From MGBC163016 sp910588905 (GTDB taxonomy: Bacteria > Actinomycetota > Coriobacteriia > Coriobacteriales > Eggerthellaceae), in contig CAPGDO010000005.1 of assembly GCA_948616985.1 (NCBI GenBank), forward strand, positions 79,847 through 143,846: a DNA stretch of 64,000 bases, written 5' to 3'. Shown here in pieces: positions 8,601-16,333 of the stretch. The translations under genes and the position numbers were made by a program. The first letter of the stretch is position 1. Every line of letters begins with the position of its first letter. Below the pieces are notes generated by a model, which was not told the origin of the DNA, did not search any database, and saw nothing but the letters and a program-made list of their open reading frames with translations.

Positions 8601-10089
8601 CATTGCCGTCATCTTGCACAGGACCGTTGCCCACGGGGTTCTTCACGTGGCTGCATTGCAAACCGAAGCTGGCAAAATCCGCGCCGTAGTTATATGGGTT
8701 GTTGACCGGCCACTTCTCGGAATGGAAGTTCTGATCCTCCCAGGTCCAGCTCCAGAACTCGAAGATGTAGTTGAAGTAGTGTCGGGAGGCTTGGCTTGCA
8801 TTCGCATCCACCCAGAAGTTAGATACATCACGATCGGCGACACCGCTCCAATCCGCTCCTTCAGTCCAAGCGATGTATTCGTAGAGCGCATCTGGATCGC
8901 TGATCCATGAGTAGCAGTAGGCTCCTGAATTCACGCAAGCGTGCCATTGGAAGTCGTTCGGGTCGGGATGGGCCCACCAGTAGTTGATGTAGGAGTCGAA
9001 GGGTATGACCCGGCCGGGGGTCAACGTGTCCAGGTTCAAGCTGTCGAACACCACGTCTGGCACGTAGGCCAGATCGGAGGTGGAGGTAGCTATGGCTGGC
9101 ACTGCCATCAGGTCCATCAGGCCAGGAGCATCTATCTCCACGCTCACTTGAAGGAGGGTCTGGGGAGAGAGGGCCAGCTCCAGCTCTCCGGTGGCAGCGT
9201 CCCAAAAGGCATTGACGTTCTCTTCCAAAGCCATCTCATCGGTGCTGTCATTCACCCTCACATGGAGGTCGGCTAGGGTCAGATATCCCGCTGTGTCTGG
9301 GGTGGCCACAGGGATCTTGGTGGTCACGTCGAAGGAGCTGGATCCCACGGTCTGGTCAGCTACGGGCCTGACGCGCGGGTCATGGCAAGTGATACGGACA
9401 TCGGTCTTCGAGGGCGCAGCTTCGCCCACAGTGGTGGGGACCAGCAGCTGGAGCTGGCAGGCGAAAGGCACCTCCCCATCATCATCCCGGTACAGGCTCT
9501 TCGGCACATAGGCTATGCCGGTGGCGTAGTCCAGATGGGCGCCTTCTATCACCACGCCCTCGTGGGAGAGCTCGGCGAAGGTGTGGTCAGTGGTCGATCC
9601 CACTTTGTTGAGGGCGGGAGCGGCAGCAAGGGCAACGAGGTAGTCCGACCCATCGCCTGGATCCAGAAGATCCAAGGTGGAATCGTACTGACCTGCTATG
9701 AGGCTCATCCAGTCATCTCGGCCATAGACGGCATCGAAGGTGACGTCTGTTCCTGCCGCCGGGGCATCCAAGAGCGTGGTCTTCAGGAAGAGGCTATGGC
9801 CGCTCTCTTCGAAGGAGGAGAGCTCGGTCCCTGTGAGCCAAGCGGCAGCCTTCTTTAGGAGAGGTGGTTCCGTAGCCGGGGCAAGGCCCTCATCCAGGCC
9901 CTGTTCGAGGCAAGCGTCTCGGGTGGGATGTGCAGGGATGAAGCTTTCCTGACCATCCGGCTGGATCCCATCCGCTTCGGAGGGAGAAGCCCCCGCCCAG
10001 GAGGGCGAGAACGCCAACGCCAGCACCAAGAGGGCCTTGACGAGCCGCTCTGGCCACCGTCTTCTCCTTCCCACGTTCGTTGTCGTCAT
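5602..10089 (-). CDS. Giant LPXTG-anchored surface protein with SpaA/Cna-B-like and VaFE-type repeats
   Basis: This is a predicted sortase substrate of about 1495 aa. The start at 10089 is chosen over an upstream in-frame ATG at 10122 because AAGGAG lies 6 nt before it. Layout seen: Arg-rich signal peptide (RRRRWPERLVKALLVLALAF); a large N-terminal region with an aromatic, Trp-rich part around residues 350-480; four SpaA/Cna-B-like modules (about 540-1045), each opening with a candidate isopeptide Lys (LTKT, LVRK, LIEK, DFRK); three VaFE-like repeats starting at ITTYATN, ISTYATN and IRTHAFE (about 1050, 1175 and 1308); then KLPRTG, a hydrophobic span and a basic tail. Such proteins are usually adhesins. 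It is antisense inside the dxr-rseP interval; no sortase gene is nearby. Confidence 0.88.
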   Translation of the reverse strand: MTTTNVGRRRRWPERLVKALLVLALAFSPSWAGASPSEADGIQPDGQESFIPAHPTRDACLEQGLDEGLAPATEPPLLKKAAAWLTGTELSSFEESGHSLFLKTTLLDAPAAGTDVTFDAVYGRDDWMSLIAGQYDSTLDLLDPGDGSDYLVALAAAPALNKVGSTTDHTFAELSHEGVVIEGAHLDYATGIAYVPKSLYRDDDGEVPFACQLQLLVPTTVGEAAPSKTDVRITCHDPRVRPVADQTVGSSSFDVTTKIPVATPDTAGYLTLADLHVRVNDSTDEMALEENVNAFWDAATGELELALSPQTLLQVSVEIDAPGLMDLMAVPAIATSTSDLAYVPDVVFDSLNLDTLTPGRVIPFDSYINYWWAHPDPNDFQWHACVNSGAYCYSWISDPDALYEYIAWTEGADWSGVADRDVSNFWVDANASQASRHYFNYIFEFWSWTWEDQNFHSEKWPVNNPYNYGADFASFGLQCSHVKNPVGNGPVQDDGNGRMALRVLEVNQETARPYVVLGFVGPSVANQPGVGIYKFEIQASGDIQLTKTSADPTITQGNGSYSFEGIIYDVFLDPNCTSHVCSVTLDGQGHGLSKKLKEGTYYLRENAASVQGRGFAWDAKVVPVQVQKGQTTEASASDAPQSYGPGLLVRKVDSVTANGTPQGDGTLEGARFRVEHFGTVTTDGSKLPATPLRTWVFSTDETGCLFLDEAHWVSGDDLYRTASGDVCLPLGTLTIQEVSAPEGYRLDSRVFVIPLPSSGLGATIPFTQTTTVSEEILRGGVLIEKRDAESLLQSPLGSASLDGTTFAITNKSPEAVSVNGVMYEPGEVVMTITAEGGSAQTAADALPYGTYGLKETAAGEGYLASDTRERSFQIREAGAIVAFAREEAALDQVKRGDLDFRKVLATDQSRLGRIPFLLESKTTGERHVLVSDENGIVNTAAAWKPHTVATNGNDPALAGIEGEGSPQPIEADTLDLDAGCWFGLTTEGDITAPDDSLGALPFDTYRLTELRSTSNAGYDLIELDGIKVTAHGLSIPLGDLEDRITPPPAITTYATNAADASKHLFPDPEVTITDRIDYCNLTPGHEYRFTGHLMDAESGEALIGTDGSPVTTSIIHAPVASSGSCEVSFTLDATALGGKRIVCFETVADGATDEVIARHEELSDAGQSLDVIEPRISTYATNLVTGTKEVVSGDVLSIEDAVSYSGLQEGVEYTLQGALMRKTNQEDGTVSAQPVQDEEGKPLTCSVTFTPTSHTGRTDVSFTLDASSLEDGTDLVVYETLFKDGRAVVIHEDPTNDAQTVTLRTPRIRTHAFEARSGEAICPPDTQTVVTDEIIYEALEVGKTYTAFGTLMVVTDGHEGTISAAPLLDDAGNKITGSHTFVPSTPEGSIFVDFEVSTQDLPGARLVAFERLTCEGRIVAAHEDPAAESQTVWVEDDQEPGPPAPARSTGGKLPRTGDGTPLGLFTLMAAVALGGAFLFRKRLRLKAGSSAHRQP

Positions 10090-10280
10090 AGCCTGCTCCT
10101 TCCCGCCGCTCTCAGGCGACATCCGCTGCCGAGCCTTGCTTTCAAGGGTAGGGAGCGCATCTGACAGGGATCTGACGGGAGCGCGTCAAGCGAGCAGGAG
10201 GCGTTCGCCCAGAACCTCCGCTCTTTCGTCGCTGACCTCGAAGGCTCCTTCACTGATTCGTGGACATCTTGCAGAGGCTC

Positions 10281-10309
10281 TTCACTTTTCCGCTCACTGT
10301 CCTGATAAT
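10281..10309 (+). promoter_or_regulatory. Candidate sigma-70 promoter for rseP-ispG-proS
   Basis: TTCACT (10281-10286), a 17-bp spacer and GATAAT (10304-10309) give a good consensus match, with the expected start about 38 nt before the rseP TTG. It lies in the 264-bp divergent region between the surface-protein gene and rseP, consistent with the downstream half of the cluster having its own promoter. Confidence 0.6.
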
Positions 10310-10353
10310 GTCTGCATTCATTCGCAGGACGACAGCAGAAAGGATCCTGTTCT

Positions 10354-11454
10354 TTGGACATCCTGTTCATGATCTTCTCAGCGGTGGTCGCCATCGGCTT
10401 CATCGTGCTCATCCATGAGGGAGGGCACTACCTGGCCTCTCGTGCCTTCGGGGTGCGTGTGACGGAATTCATGCTGGGTCTCCCCGGGCCTTCGGTGGGC
10501 TTTACGGCTGGCGGTACCCGATTCGGGATAACGGCGGTCCCTCTTGGTGGATACGCCCGGGTTTGCGGTATGGAATGCGGGGATCTGGATCCACATCTGC
10601 GCGGTGCATTGCGGGAGCTGTATACCGCTGGTTCTCTCACGGAAGCAGAGTTGGCTGAACGGCTGGGGATCAGCGAAGAGGATGCTGGCGAAGTGCTAGA
10701 GGAGCTCTATGAATGGGGTTCCGTCCTCAGGCCGGGCAAGGCAGATGGAGGCCTGTGGCGAGTGTCCGCGCTCATCCCCTCCCGCCGCGCTCTCAAGCAA
10801 GCGAGGCGACTCTGCTTGCCTCTGCCTCGGGCGCTGCCTGCAGGGAGCCCTCGTCCGGATGTGGACGAGGGCTCCCTCTTCGAGGCGGAGCTCGCCTGTC
10901 AGTATCGTTCGCTTCCCTTCTGGAAGCGCTCGGTGATCCTGCTGGCGGGGATAGCCTTGAACCTCCTGTTCGCCGTCATCGCCTTCATCGTGGTCTACAC
11001 GGTGATCGGGGTGGATGTCACCACCGCCAGCGGTGAGGTACAGCACCTCACCCTCACAGTGGGTCAGTCCATCCAAGCGGGCATCGGGGTCATCGTAGCC
11101 ACCTTCCAGGCCATTCTCGGGCTCTTCAACCCTGCCACTGCGGCAGATGTGGTGTCGAACTCCACCTCGGTGGTGGGGATCGCGGTGATGTCTGCGGACT
11201 TCTTCGCCAAGGGCGTGGCTGATGCGCTCTTCTTCATGGCCATCATCTCGGTGTCCATCGGCCTCATGAACCTGCTCCCCATCCCTCCCTTGGACGGGGG
11301 TCGCTTCTTGGTGGAGGTCATCCAGAAGATCAGCGGGCGCACGGTACCTGCCCGAGTTATGGGCATCGCCTCTATGGCGGGGATGGCGCTGTTCCTCTGC
11401 TTCTTCGCGTTCATGCTGAATCAGGACATCCAGCGGTTCATCCTCGGTGGCTGA
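10354..11454 (+). CDS. RseP-like site-2 (M50) protease with winged-helix-like insert and no PDZ
   Basis: This is an intramembrane zinc metalloprotease (366 aa). The HExxH motif is HEGGH at about residue 22 in the first membrane helix, and the third ligand motif is NLLPIPPLDGG near residue 308. After GGYARVCGMEC there is an insert of about 90 residues: LRELYTAGSLTEAELAERLG, then a second helix (SEEDAGEVLEELYEWGSV) and a wing-like LRPGKADGGLWRV. It resembles a winged helix-turn-helix. The segment where RseP proteins carry a PDZ domain is reduced to a short linker after GVDVTTASGE. The start is TTG with AAAGGA 9 nt upstream. It is followed by ispG, as in many bacteria. Protease identity is firm; the winged-helix reading is from pattern only. 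Confidence 0.85.
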   Translation: MDILFMIFSAVVAIGFIVLIHEGGHYLASRAFGVRVTEFMLGLPGPSVGFTAGGTRFGITAVPLGGYARVCGMECGDLDPHLRGALRELYTAGSLTEAELAERLGISEEDAGEVLEELYEWGSVLRPGKADGGLWRVSALIPSRRALKQARRLCLPLPRALPAGSPRPDVDEGSLFEAELACQYRSLPFWKRSVILLAGIALNLLFAVIAFIVVYTVIGVDVTTASGEVQHLTLTVGQSIQAGIGVIVATFQAILGLFNPATAADVVSNSTSVVGIAVMSADFFAKGVADALFFMAIISVSIGLMNLLPIPPLDGGRFLVEVIQKISGRTVPARVMGIASMAGMALFLCFFAFMLNQDIQRFILGG

Positions 11455-11534
11455 CGCACCTCCCCTTGCTGGCTTGCGTTAAGATATCTGGGAGCATCAG
11501 CAAGGAGCAGAGAGCGAATGGAGGAGAGCTGCAG

Positions 11535-12602
11535 ATGAGCGGAACCACTCCCAACCAGAAGACGCGCACGGTGATGGTCGGCGGCGTGCCGGTAGGGGGA
11601 GGCGCTCCCATAGCCGTTCAGTCCATGCTCTGCGCCCCAGAGGGTGATGCTGGGGCCAACATAGAGCAGGTGCAGCGCCTGGCCGAGGCAGGATGCGAGA
11701 TAGCCCGCATGGCCGTTCCTCGGCGGGAATCTCTGGCCGTGTTCTCGAAAGTCTGTGATGCCAGCCCCATTCCCATCGTGGCAGACATCCATTTCGACGC
11801 GAAGTGCGCTATCGAAGCGGCCTGGCGCGGCGCGTCTGCCCTGCGCATCAATCCGGGCAACATCGGCGGTCTGGAGGAGACCGATCTGGTCATCGCCGCT
11901 GCCCGTGGTGCTGATATCCCCATCCGCATCGGAGTGAATGCCGGTTCGCTGCAATCGGATATCGCCTCTCGGAATGACCTCACGCTGCCCCAGAAGCTAG
12001 CGAAGAGCGCTGTGGAATACGTCAAGTACTTCGAGCAGGTGAAGGGGTTCACGAACATCGTGGTATCCGCGAAGGCCCATGACGTGATGGCTACGGTGGA
12101 GACCTATCGGCTCCTCTCTCAAGAGATCCCTGCCGTGCCCCTGCATATCGGCGTCACCGAAGCGGGTCTAGCCTTGCAGGGCATCGTCAAATCCTCGGTG
12201 GGGCTGGGCATCCTCCTCTCTGAGGGGATCGGAGACACCCTACGCATCTCGCTCACCGATGATCCGGTCTTGGAGGTGCGTGCCGGTTGGGCGCTCTTGG
12301 CTTCCCTGGGGTTGCGTCAGCGCTCTCCTGAGATCGTCAGCTGTCCCACCTGCGGGCGATGCAAGGTGGACCTCATCTCCTTGGCGAAGGAGGTAGAGGA
12401 GCGGCTTCGCCAGGTCGAGAAGCCCATTCGCGTGGCTGTCATGGGGTGCGTGGTCAACGGGCCGGGAGAGGCCAAGGATGCTCATGTGGGCGTCGCCTGC
12501 GGAGATAAGCAGGGAGCGGTGTTCGTTAATGGTAGAATCGTCCGCAAAGTAGAAGAGAGCAAGATCATCGATGCTCTCATGGAAGAGATCGAGGCGTTCT
12601 AG
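11535..12602 (+). CDS. ispG: 4-hydroxy-3-methylbut-2-enyl diphosphate synthase (ferredoxin/flavodoxin)
   Basis: IspG is a [4Fe-4S] enzyme of the MEP pathway that turns MEcPP into HMBPP. The 355-aa protein has PIAVQSML near the N-terminus, the TIM-barrel ADIHFDAKCAIEA and NPGNIGG motifs, and the cluster ligands CPTCGRC plus the downstream Cys in GCVVNGPGEAKDAHVG. The ATG at 11535 is preceded by GGAGGAG; the frame extends further upstream without family similarity. It lies 80 bp after rseP and 52 bp before proS, the common gene order. Confidence 0.96.
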   Translation: MSGTTPNQKTRTVMVGGVPVGGGAPIAVQSMLCAPEGDAGANIEQVQRLAEAGCEIARMAVPRRESLAVFSKVCDASPIPIVADIHFDAKCAIEAAWRGASALRINPGNIGGLEETDLVIAAARGADIPIRIGVNAGSLQSDIASRNDLTLPQKLAKSAVEYVKYFEQVKGFTNIVVSAKAHDVMATVETYRLLSQEIPAVPLHIGVTEAGLALQGIVKSSVGLGILLSEGIGDTLRISLTDDPVLEVRAGWALLASLGLRQRSPEIVSCPTCGRCKVDLISLAKEVEERLRQVEKPIRVAVMGCVVNGPGEAKDAHVGVACGDKQGAVFVNGRIVRKVEESKIIDALMEEIEAF

Positions 12603-12654
12603 CCACCGCGTGGCTCACTCAGGAAGCGCCTTCGGCAAAAGAGAGGGAAGGCGC

Positions 12655-14409
12655 ATGCACGAGATACTTCGTCTTAAGAACCTGTATGTTCCCACGCTCA
12701 AAGAGGACCCGGCGGATGCGGATATCGCGAGCCACAAGCTGCTCCTGCGCTCGGGCATGCTCCGCAAGACCGCAAGCGGGGTCTACACGTTCTTGCCTTT
12801 GGGTTTTCGCGTCCTCAAGAAGATCGAGGCCATCGTCCGCGAAGAGATGGATGCTACGGGTGCCTATGAGATCATGATGCCCGCCCTGCAGCCTTCTGAG
12901 CTCTGGCTGGAGAGCGGTCGTTGGGATGACTACGGCCCTGAGCTCATGCGCCTGAATGACCGTCATGATCGTGGCTTCTGCTTGGGGCCCACCCATGAGG
13001 AGCTCATCACCGCCCTCGTGCGGGATGAGCTGCGCAGCTACAAGCAGCTCCCGCTCACGCTGTACCAGATCCAGGTGAAGTTCCGTGATGAGATCCGTCC
13101 GCGCTTCGGGCTTCTGCGCAGCCGTGAATTCATCATGAAGGATGCCTATTCCTTCCATGATTCCCAGGAATCCCTCCAGGAAACCTACGATGCCATGTCT
13201 GAGGCCTATGGGCGCATCTGCGATAGATGCGGCTTGGAGTGGCGTGGCGTGGAGGCTGACTCTGGTCAGATCGGCGGCAAGGTGACCACGGAGTTCATGG
13301 CTCTGGCCGAGAGTGGCGAGGCAGAGCTGGTCTATTGCGATTGCGGCTATTCGGCGAATACCGAAGCGGGAGAGTGCATCCCTCATCCCACCACCCATAA
13401 CGTCTCTGAGCTCACGAAGATCGCCACGCCGGAGGTCCATACCATCGAAGAGCTGGCGCAGTTCTTGGATATTCCCGAATCCTCTACCGTGAAGGCCCTC
13501 TCGGGCAAGGATGCGGAGGGGGATCTGGTGGTGCTCTTCATCCCCGGGTGCCATGAGCTGAATGAGATCAAGGCTGCTCGGGCCATAGAGGGCTTCACTC
13601 TGCTGACCGATGATGAGATGAAGGCCTTCGGTCTGCATAAGGGCTCCATGGGCCCGGTGGGGCTGCCGGAGGAAGCGCGCATCGTGGCTGATTCCTCTCT
13701 GAAGGGAGTGCCGCAATGGGTGGTAGGTGCCAACGAAGAGGGCTATCACTTGCTCGGTGCGGCTTCGGGTCGTGATTTCACGGTAGACAAGTGGGCGGAC
13801 CTCTGCGTGGTGAAACCGGGGGATTCTTGCCCTGATTGCCATTGTGCGCTCAAGGGTGCGCGGGGTATCGAGGTGAGCCAGGTGTTCCAGCTGGGCACCA
13901 AGTATTCCGAGAGCATGGGTGCCACCTACCTGGATAAGGATGGCAAGGAGCAGCCCTTTATCATGGGTTGCTATGGCGTTGGCGTCTCTCGTACCCTGGC
14001 GGCCATCGTGGAGCAGCACAATGACGAACAGGGCATCAAGTGGCCCTTGGCGGTAGCCCCGGCCCATGTATGCGTGATCCCCCTCCAGGTGGGTGATGAC
14101 CTCGTCCAGCCGAAGGCGGAGGAGATAGCTCGGGCCTGCCAGAAGCTGGGCTTCGAAGTGGCCATCGATGACCGCGATGAGCGGGCGGGGGTGAAGTTCG
14201 CCGATGCCGACCTCATCGGTTGGCCTCTCCAGATCATCGTAGGCAAGCGAGGGCTGGCAGAGGGCAAGGTAGAGATAAAGCGCCGTCTGACGGGGGAGCG
14301 CAGTGATTTCCTGATAGATGCCCTCCCGGAGCTGCTCGCCTTCGCCAATAAGCGCATGATCGATATGAGCCGCGGTGGCGTTACCATCTTCGAGGGTCTT
14401 TTCGAATAA
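12655..14409 (+). CDS. proS: Prolyl-tRNA synthetase (bacterial type with editing insert)
   Basis: This class II synthetase charges tRNA-Pro. The 584-aa product shows motif 2 (FRDEIRPRFGLLRSREF, about residue 142), motif 3 (GCYGVGVSRTLAAIVEQ, about residue 437) and the INS editing domain between them (about 225-400, with HELNEIKAAR and the VADSSLKG region). The C-terminal anticodon-binding domain follows. ATG at 12655 has a GAGAGGGAAGG site; the frame stays open back into ispG. A 13-bp hairpin follows the stop, so it probably ends the operon. A 634-codon antisense frame over this gene is a codon-bias shadow. Confidence 0.97.
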   Translation: MHEILRLKNLYVPTLKEDPADADIASHKLLLRSGMLRKTASGVYTFLPLGFRVLKKIEAIVREEMDATGAYEIMMPALQPSELWLESGRWDDYGPELMRLNDRHDRGFCLGPTHEELITALVRDELRSYKQLPLTLYQIQVKFRDEIRPRFGLLRSREFIMKDAYSFHDSQESLQETYDAMSEAYGRICDRCGLEWRGVEADSGQIGGKVTTEFMALAESGEAELVYCDCGYSANTEAGECIPHPTTHNVSELTKIATPEVHTIEELAQFLDIPESSTVKALSGKDAEGDLVVLFIPGCHELNEIKAARAIEGFTLLTDDEMKAFGLHKGSMGPVGLPEEARIVADSSLKGVPQWVVGANEEGYHLLGAASGRDFTVDKWADLCVVKPGDSCPDCHCALKGARGIEVSQVFQLGTKYSESMGATYLDKDGKEQPFIMGCYGVGVSRTLAAIVEQHNDEQGIKWPLAVAPAHVCVIPLQVGDDLVQPKAEEIARACQKLGFEVAIDDRDERAGVKFADADLIGWPLQIIVGKRGLAEGKVEIKRRLTGERSDFLIDALPELLAFANKRMIDMSRGGVTIFEGLFE

Positions 14410-14441
14410 CGTGCACCCGACAAACCATTCGGAAACGATAT

Positions 14442-14471
14442 CTTGCGCCCCGGCTGAGGCCGGGGCGCAAG
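14442..14471 (+). terminator. Strong GC-rich hairpin after proS
   Basis: CTTGCGCCCCGGC (14442-14454) pairs perfectly with GCCGGGGCGCAAG (14459-14471) around a TGAG loop. There is no clear T-tract after it, so it may stabilise the 3' end or act as an attenuating terminator before the phasin-like gene. Confidence 0.6.
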
Positions 14472-14525
14472 CGTCATCCTTGGGAACAGGCAAAGCAGCC
14501 GCGGATCCAAGGAGGCGCTTCAATC

Positions 14526-14870
14526 ATGACGAACGTAACAGATCCCTTCCGTCAGATATTCCTTGCAGGGGTAGGTGCTCTGGCCATAGGAGCTGACAAA
14601 TCCCAGGAGATCTTGGATACTCTGGTCAAGCGGGGTCAGGTCACGGTGGACCAGGGCAAGGAGATAGCCACAGAGCTCCAGGCTGAGACCAATGACCGCA
14701 CAGCGGAGCTGCGCGATGACATCATCCGTGCCCAGATGCAGACCATGACCAAAGAGCAGCGAGATGCCTTCGCTGCGCGAGTGGCCGAGATAGCGGCCAG
14801 CGTTGATGGTGATGATGCCCTGCGGGCCCAGCAGGCCGCAGAGGTGACCGTAGCCGCTGCCCAGCAGTAG
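14526..14870 (+). CDS. Phasin-like (PhaF/PhaI family) small helical protein
   Basis: The product is 114 aa, starting MTNVTDPFRQIFLAGVGALA, with the Gly/Ala-rich segment, then a predicted amphipathic helix (EILDTLVKRGQVTVDQGKEIA) and an Ala/Gln-rich helical tail. This pattern fits the phasin-like family of granule-associated or poorly characterised helical proteins. No polyhydroxyalkanoate synthesis gene is visible here, so a granule role is not supported. It has an AAGGAGG-type site upstream. It could instead be a membrane-surface or stress-related helical protein. Family call moderate, function unknown. Confidence 0.65.
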   Translation: MTNVTDPFRQIFLAGVGALAIGADKSQEILDTLVKRGQVTVDQGKEIATELQAETNDRTAELRDDIIRAQMQTMTKEQRDAFAARVAEIAASVDGDDALRAQQAAEVTVAAAQQ

Positions 14871-14931
14871 CTTCTCGCCATCATGGGGTATCCTCTAGGG
14901 TCGTGGAATACCTTAGAGGATAAGGAGCCCC

Positions 14932-15720
14932 ATGGCTGACTACATAGAGGGCAAGCGCCCTGTTCTGGAAGCGCTTCGCAGCGGGATGCCCATCAAAGAG
15001 GTGTGCCTAGCGGACAACCTGGATAGGGATACCTTGGTGAAGGACATCCTGCGCAAGTGCAAGCAGCGTGCCATCCCCGTGAAAGACGTATCTCGCAAGC
15101 GCATTGATGAGATGGTGCGCGCATCTGCGTCCAAGGCCACCGAGGCGCGGCAGCGGAAGATCGCCGATCAAGGCGTTGTGGCCCTTGCAGCGCCGTTTCC
15201 CTATGTTGCGCTGGAAGAGGTCATCGCTCACGCTGATGAGCAGTTCGAGCAGCATCGGCGCGCCTTGGTGATCCTCTGCGACCACCTAACGGATACGGGC
15301 AACCTGGGAGCCATCGCCCGTTCGGCGGAGTGCGTGGGTGCGGCGGGGATCGTCATCCCCAACAAGCGCTCAGCCTCTGTAACAGCTGCTACTTACAAGA
15401 GCTCCGCAGGCGCCATCGCCCATATCCCCGTTGCTCAGGTGCCGAACATCGCCCAAGCCATGGAGCGGCTGAAGGGGGCGGGCTTCTGGGTGGTGGCTGC
15501 CACTGAGCATGCTGATGAGGTCCTCTGGGATACGAATCTGGAAGGACGCATAGCGCTCGTGTTGGGCAATGAGCAAAAGGGCGTTTCTGAGCTCGTGCGC
15601 AAGGGATCTGACCTGGAGTGCCGACTCCCCATGTACGGGGAGCTCTCCTCGTTGAACGTAGCCCAGGCTTCTACGGCCTTCATGTACGAATGGCTGAGGC
15701 AGAACCGTGGCCAAGGATAG
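14932..15720 (+). CDS. rlmB: 23S rRNA (guanosine-2'-O-)-methyltransferase RlmB (SPOUT, TrmH family)
   Basis: The 262-aa product has an N-terminal substrate-binding part (YIEGKRPVLEALRSG) and a C-terminal SPOUT knot domain with DTGNLGAIARSAECVGA, the AdoMet loop LGNEQKGVS and LPMYGELSSLNVAQA. The family makes Gm2251 in 23S rRNA. ATG at 14932 follows AAGGAG closely. Its end overlaps the next gene, a YacP-type nuclease, by 14 bp; the rlmB-yacP pair is also found in Bacillus. A short inverted repeat (TCCTCTA/TAGAGGA, about 14890-14919) lies just upstream. Confidence 0.93.
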   Translation: MADYIEGKRPVLEALRSGMPIKEVCLADNLDRDTLVKDILRKCKQRAIPVKDVSRKRIDEMVRASASKATEARQRKIADQGVVALAAPFPYVALEEVIAHADEQFEQHRRALVILCDHLTDTGNLGAIARSAECVGAAGIVIPNKRSASVTAATYKSSAGAIAHIPVAQVPNIAQAMERLKGAGFWVVAATEHADEVLWDTNLEGRIALVLGNEQKGVSELVRKGSDLECRLPMYGELSSLNVAQASTAFMYEWLRQNRGQG

Positions 15721-16249
15721 GAAGCGCCTGCTCATCGTAGACGGCTACAACGTCATCCGGTCGGGTAGCCGCTACGACCTCATCAAGCTGCCAGACTACA
15801 CCGATGACACGTTCAACCAGGCTCGCGAGAGGCTCATCAATGACGTGATAGACATCGCGGGCCGCGGAGGGGAAGGCATCGTGGTCTTCGATGCGGCTGA
15901 CAATGCCTATGCGGCCCGCGAGTCGGACACCAGCATAGGGTCAGTGCGCGTGATGTTCACCCGGCGAGGCCAGTCGGCGGACAGGCTCATCGAGAAGCTG
16001 GCCTTCGACGCGAAGGAGCGCGGCATAGAGACGCTCGTCGTCTCAAGCGATGCGGGCATCCAAGATGCGGTCTTCGGCGGAGGGGTGGACCGCATGAGCG
16101 CTGAGGGGTTCTGCCAAGAGATAGAGCTCCACAGGCGCGAGGTTCATGAGGACGAGAGCCCGGCGGTAGCCCAGAAGCGCACGGTGGCTGATCGGCTCTC
16201 CCCTGAGGTCATCGCCAAGCTAGAAGCTCTGCGGGATGAGGGCAGATAG
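15707..16249 (+). CDS. NYN-domain nuclease, YacP/Rae1 type
   Basis: The 180-aa protein begins with RLLIVDGYNVIRSG, the first acidic motif of NYN/PIN-like ribonucleases. Further acidic motifs are VVFDAADNAY and LVVSSDAGIQD. In Bacillus the homologue YacP (Rae1) is a ribosome-associated endonuclease that cuts mRNA in the A site; the same neighbour (rlmB) supports equivalence. It starts at GTG 15707 inside the rlmB end, so translation is probably coupled. A bidirectional-looking terminator follows the stop. Confidence 0.87.
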   Translation: MAKDRKRLLIVDGYNVIRSGSRYDLIKLPDYTDDTFNQARERLINDVIDIAGRGGEGIVVFDAADNAYAARESDTSIGSVRVMFTRRGQSADRLIEKLAFDAKERGIETLVVSSDAGIQDAVFGGGVDRMSAEGFCQEIELHRREVHEDESPAVAQKRTVADRLSPEVIAKLEALRDEGR

Positions 16250-16273
16250 GACAGATGACCATCTCCGGAAAGG

Positions 16274-16301
16274 CGAAGAGCCCCGTTGATGGGGCTCTTC
16301 G
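16274..16301. terminator. Terminator between convergent rae1-like and response-regulator genes
   Basis: An 11-bp stem CGAAGAGCCCC / GGGGCTCTTCG with a 6-nt loop (GTTGAT) lies between two convergent stops. A TCTTCT tract follows on the plus strand. It can serve either strand. Confidence 0.75.
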
Positions 16302-16333
16302 TGCGTATCTTCTATGCAGGATGAGCGGAGCGC

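Noticed and set aside
8850..9050. Thioester (TQXA-type) adhesion domain in the giant surface protein
   Set aside because: The Trp/Tyr/Cys-rich N-terminal region looked suggestive, but no TQ-x-A motif with a matching Cys is visible.
12619..14523. 634-codon minus-strand open frame opposite proS
   Set aside because: proS is certain from its motifs. The antisense frame is His/Leu/Ile-rich with no recognisable domain, as expected from codon bias in a GC-rich gene.
14526..14870. Polyhydroxyalkanoate granule role for the phasin-like protein
   Set aside because: No PHA synthase or related gene is in the window and phasin-like folds occur widely; only the family resemblance is kept.
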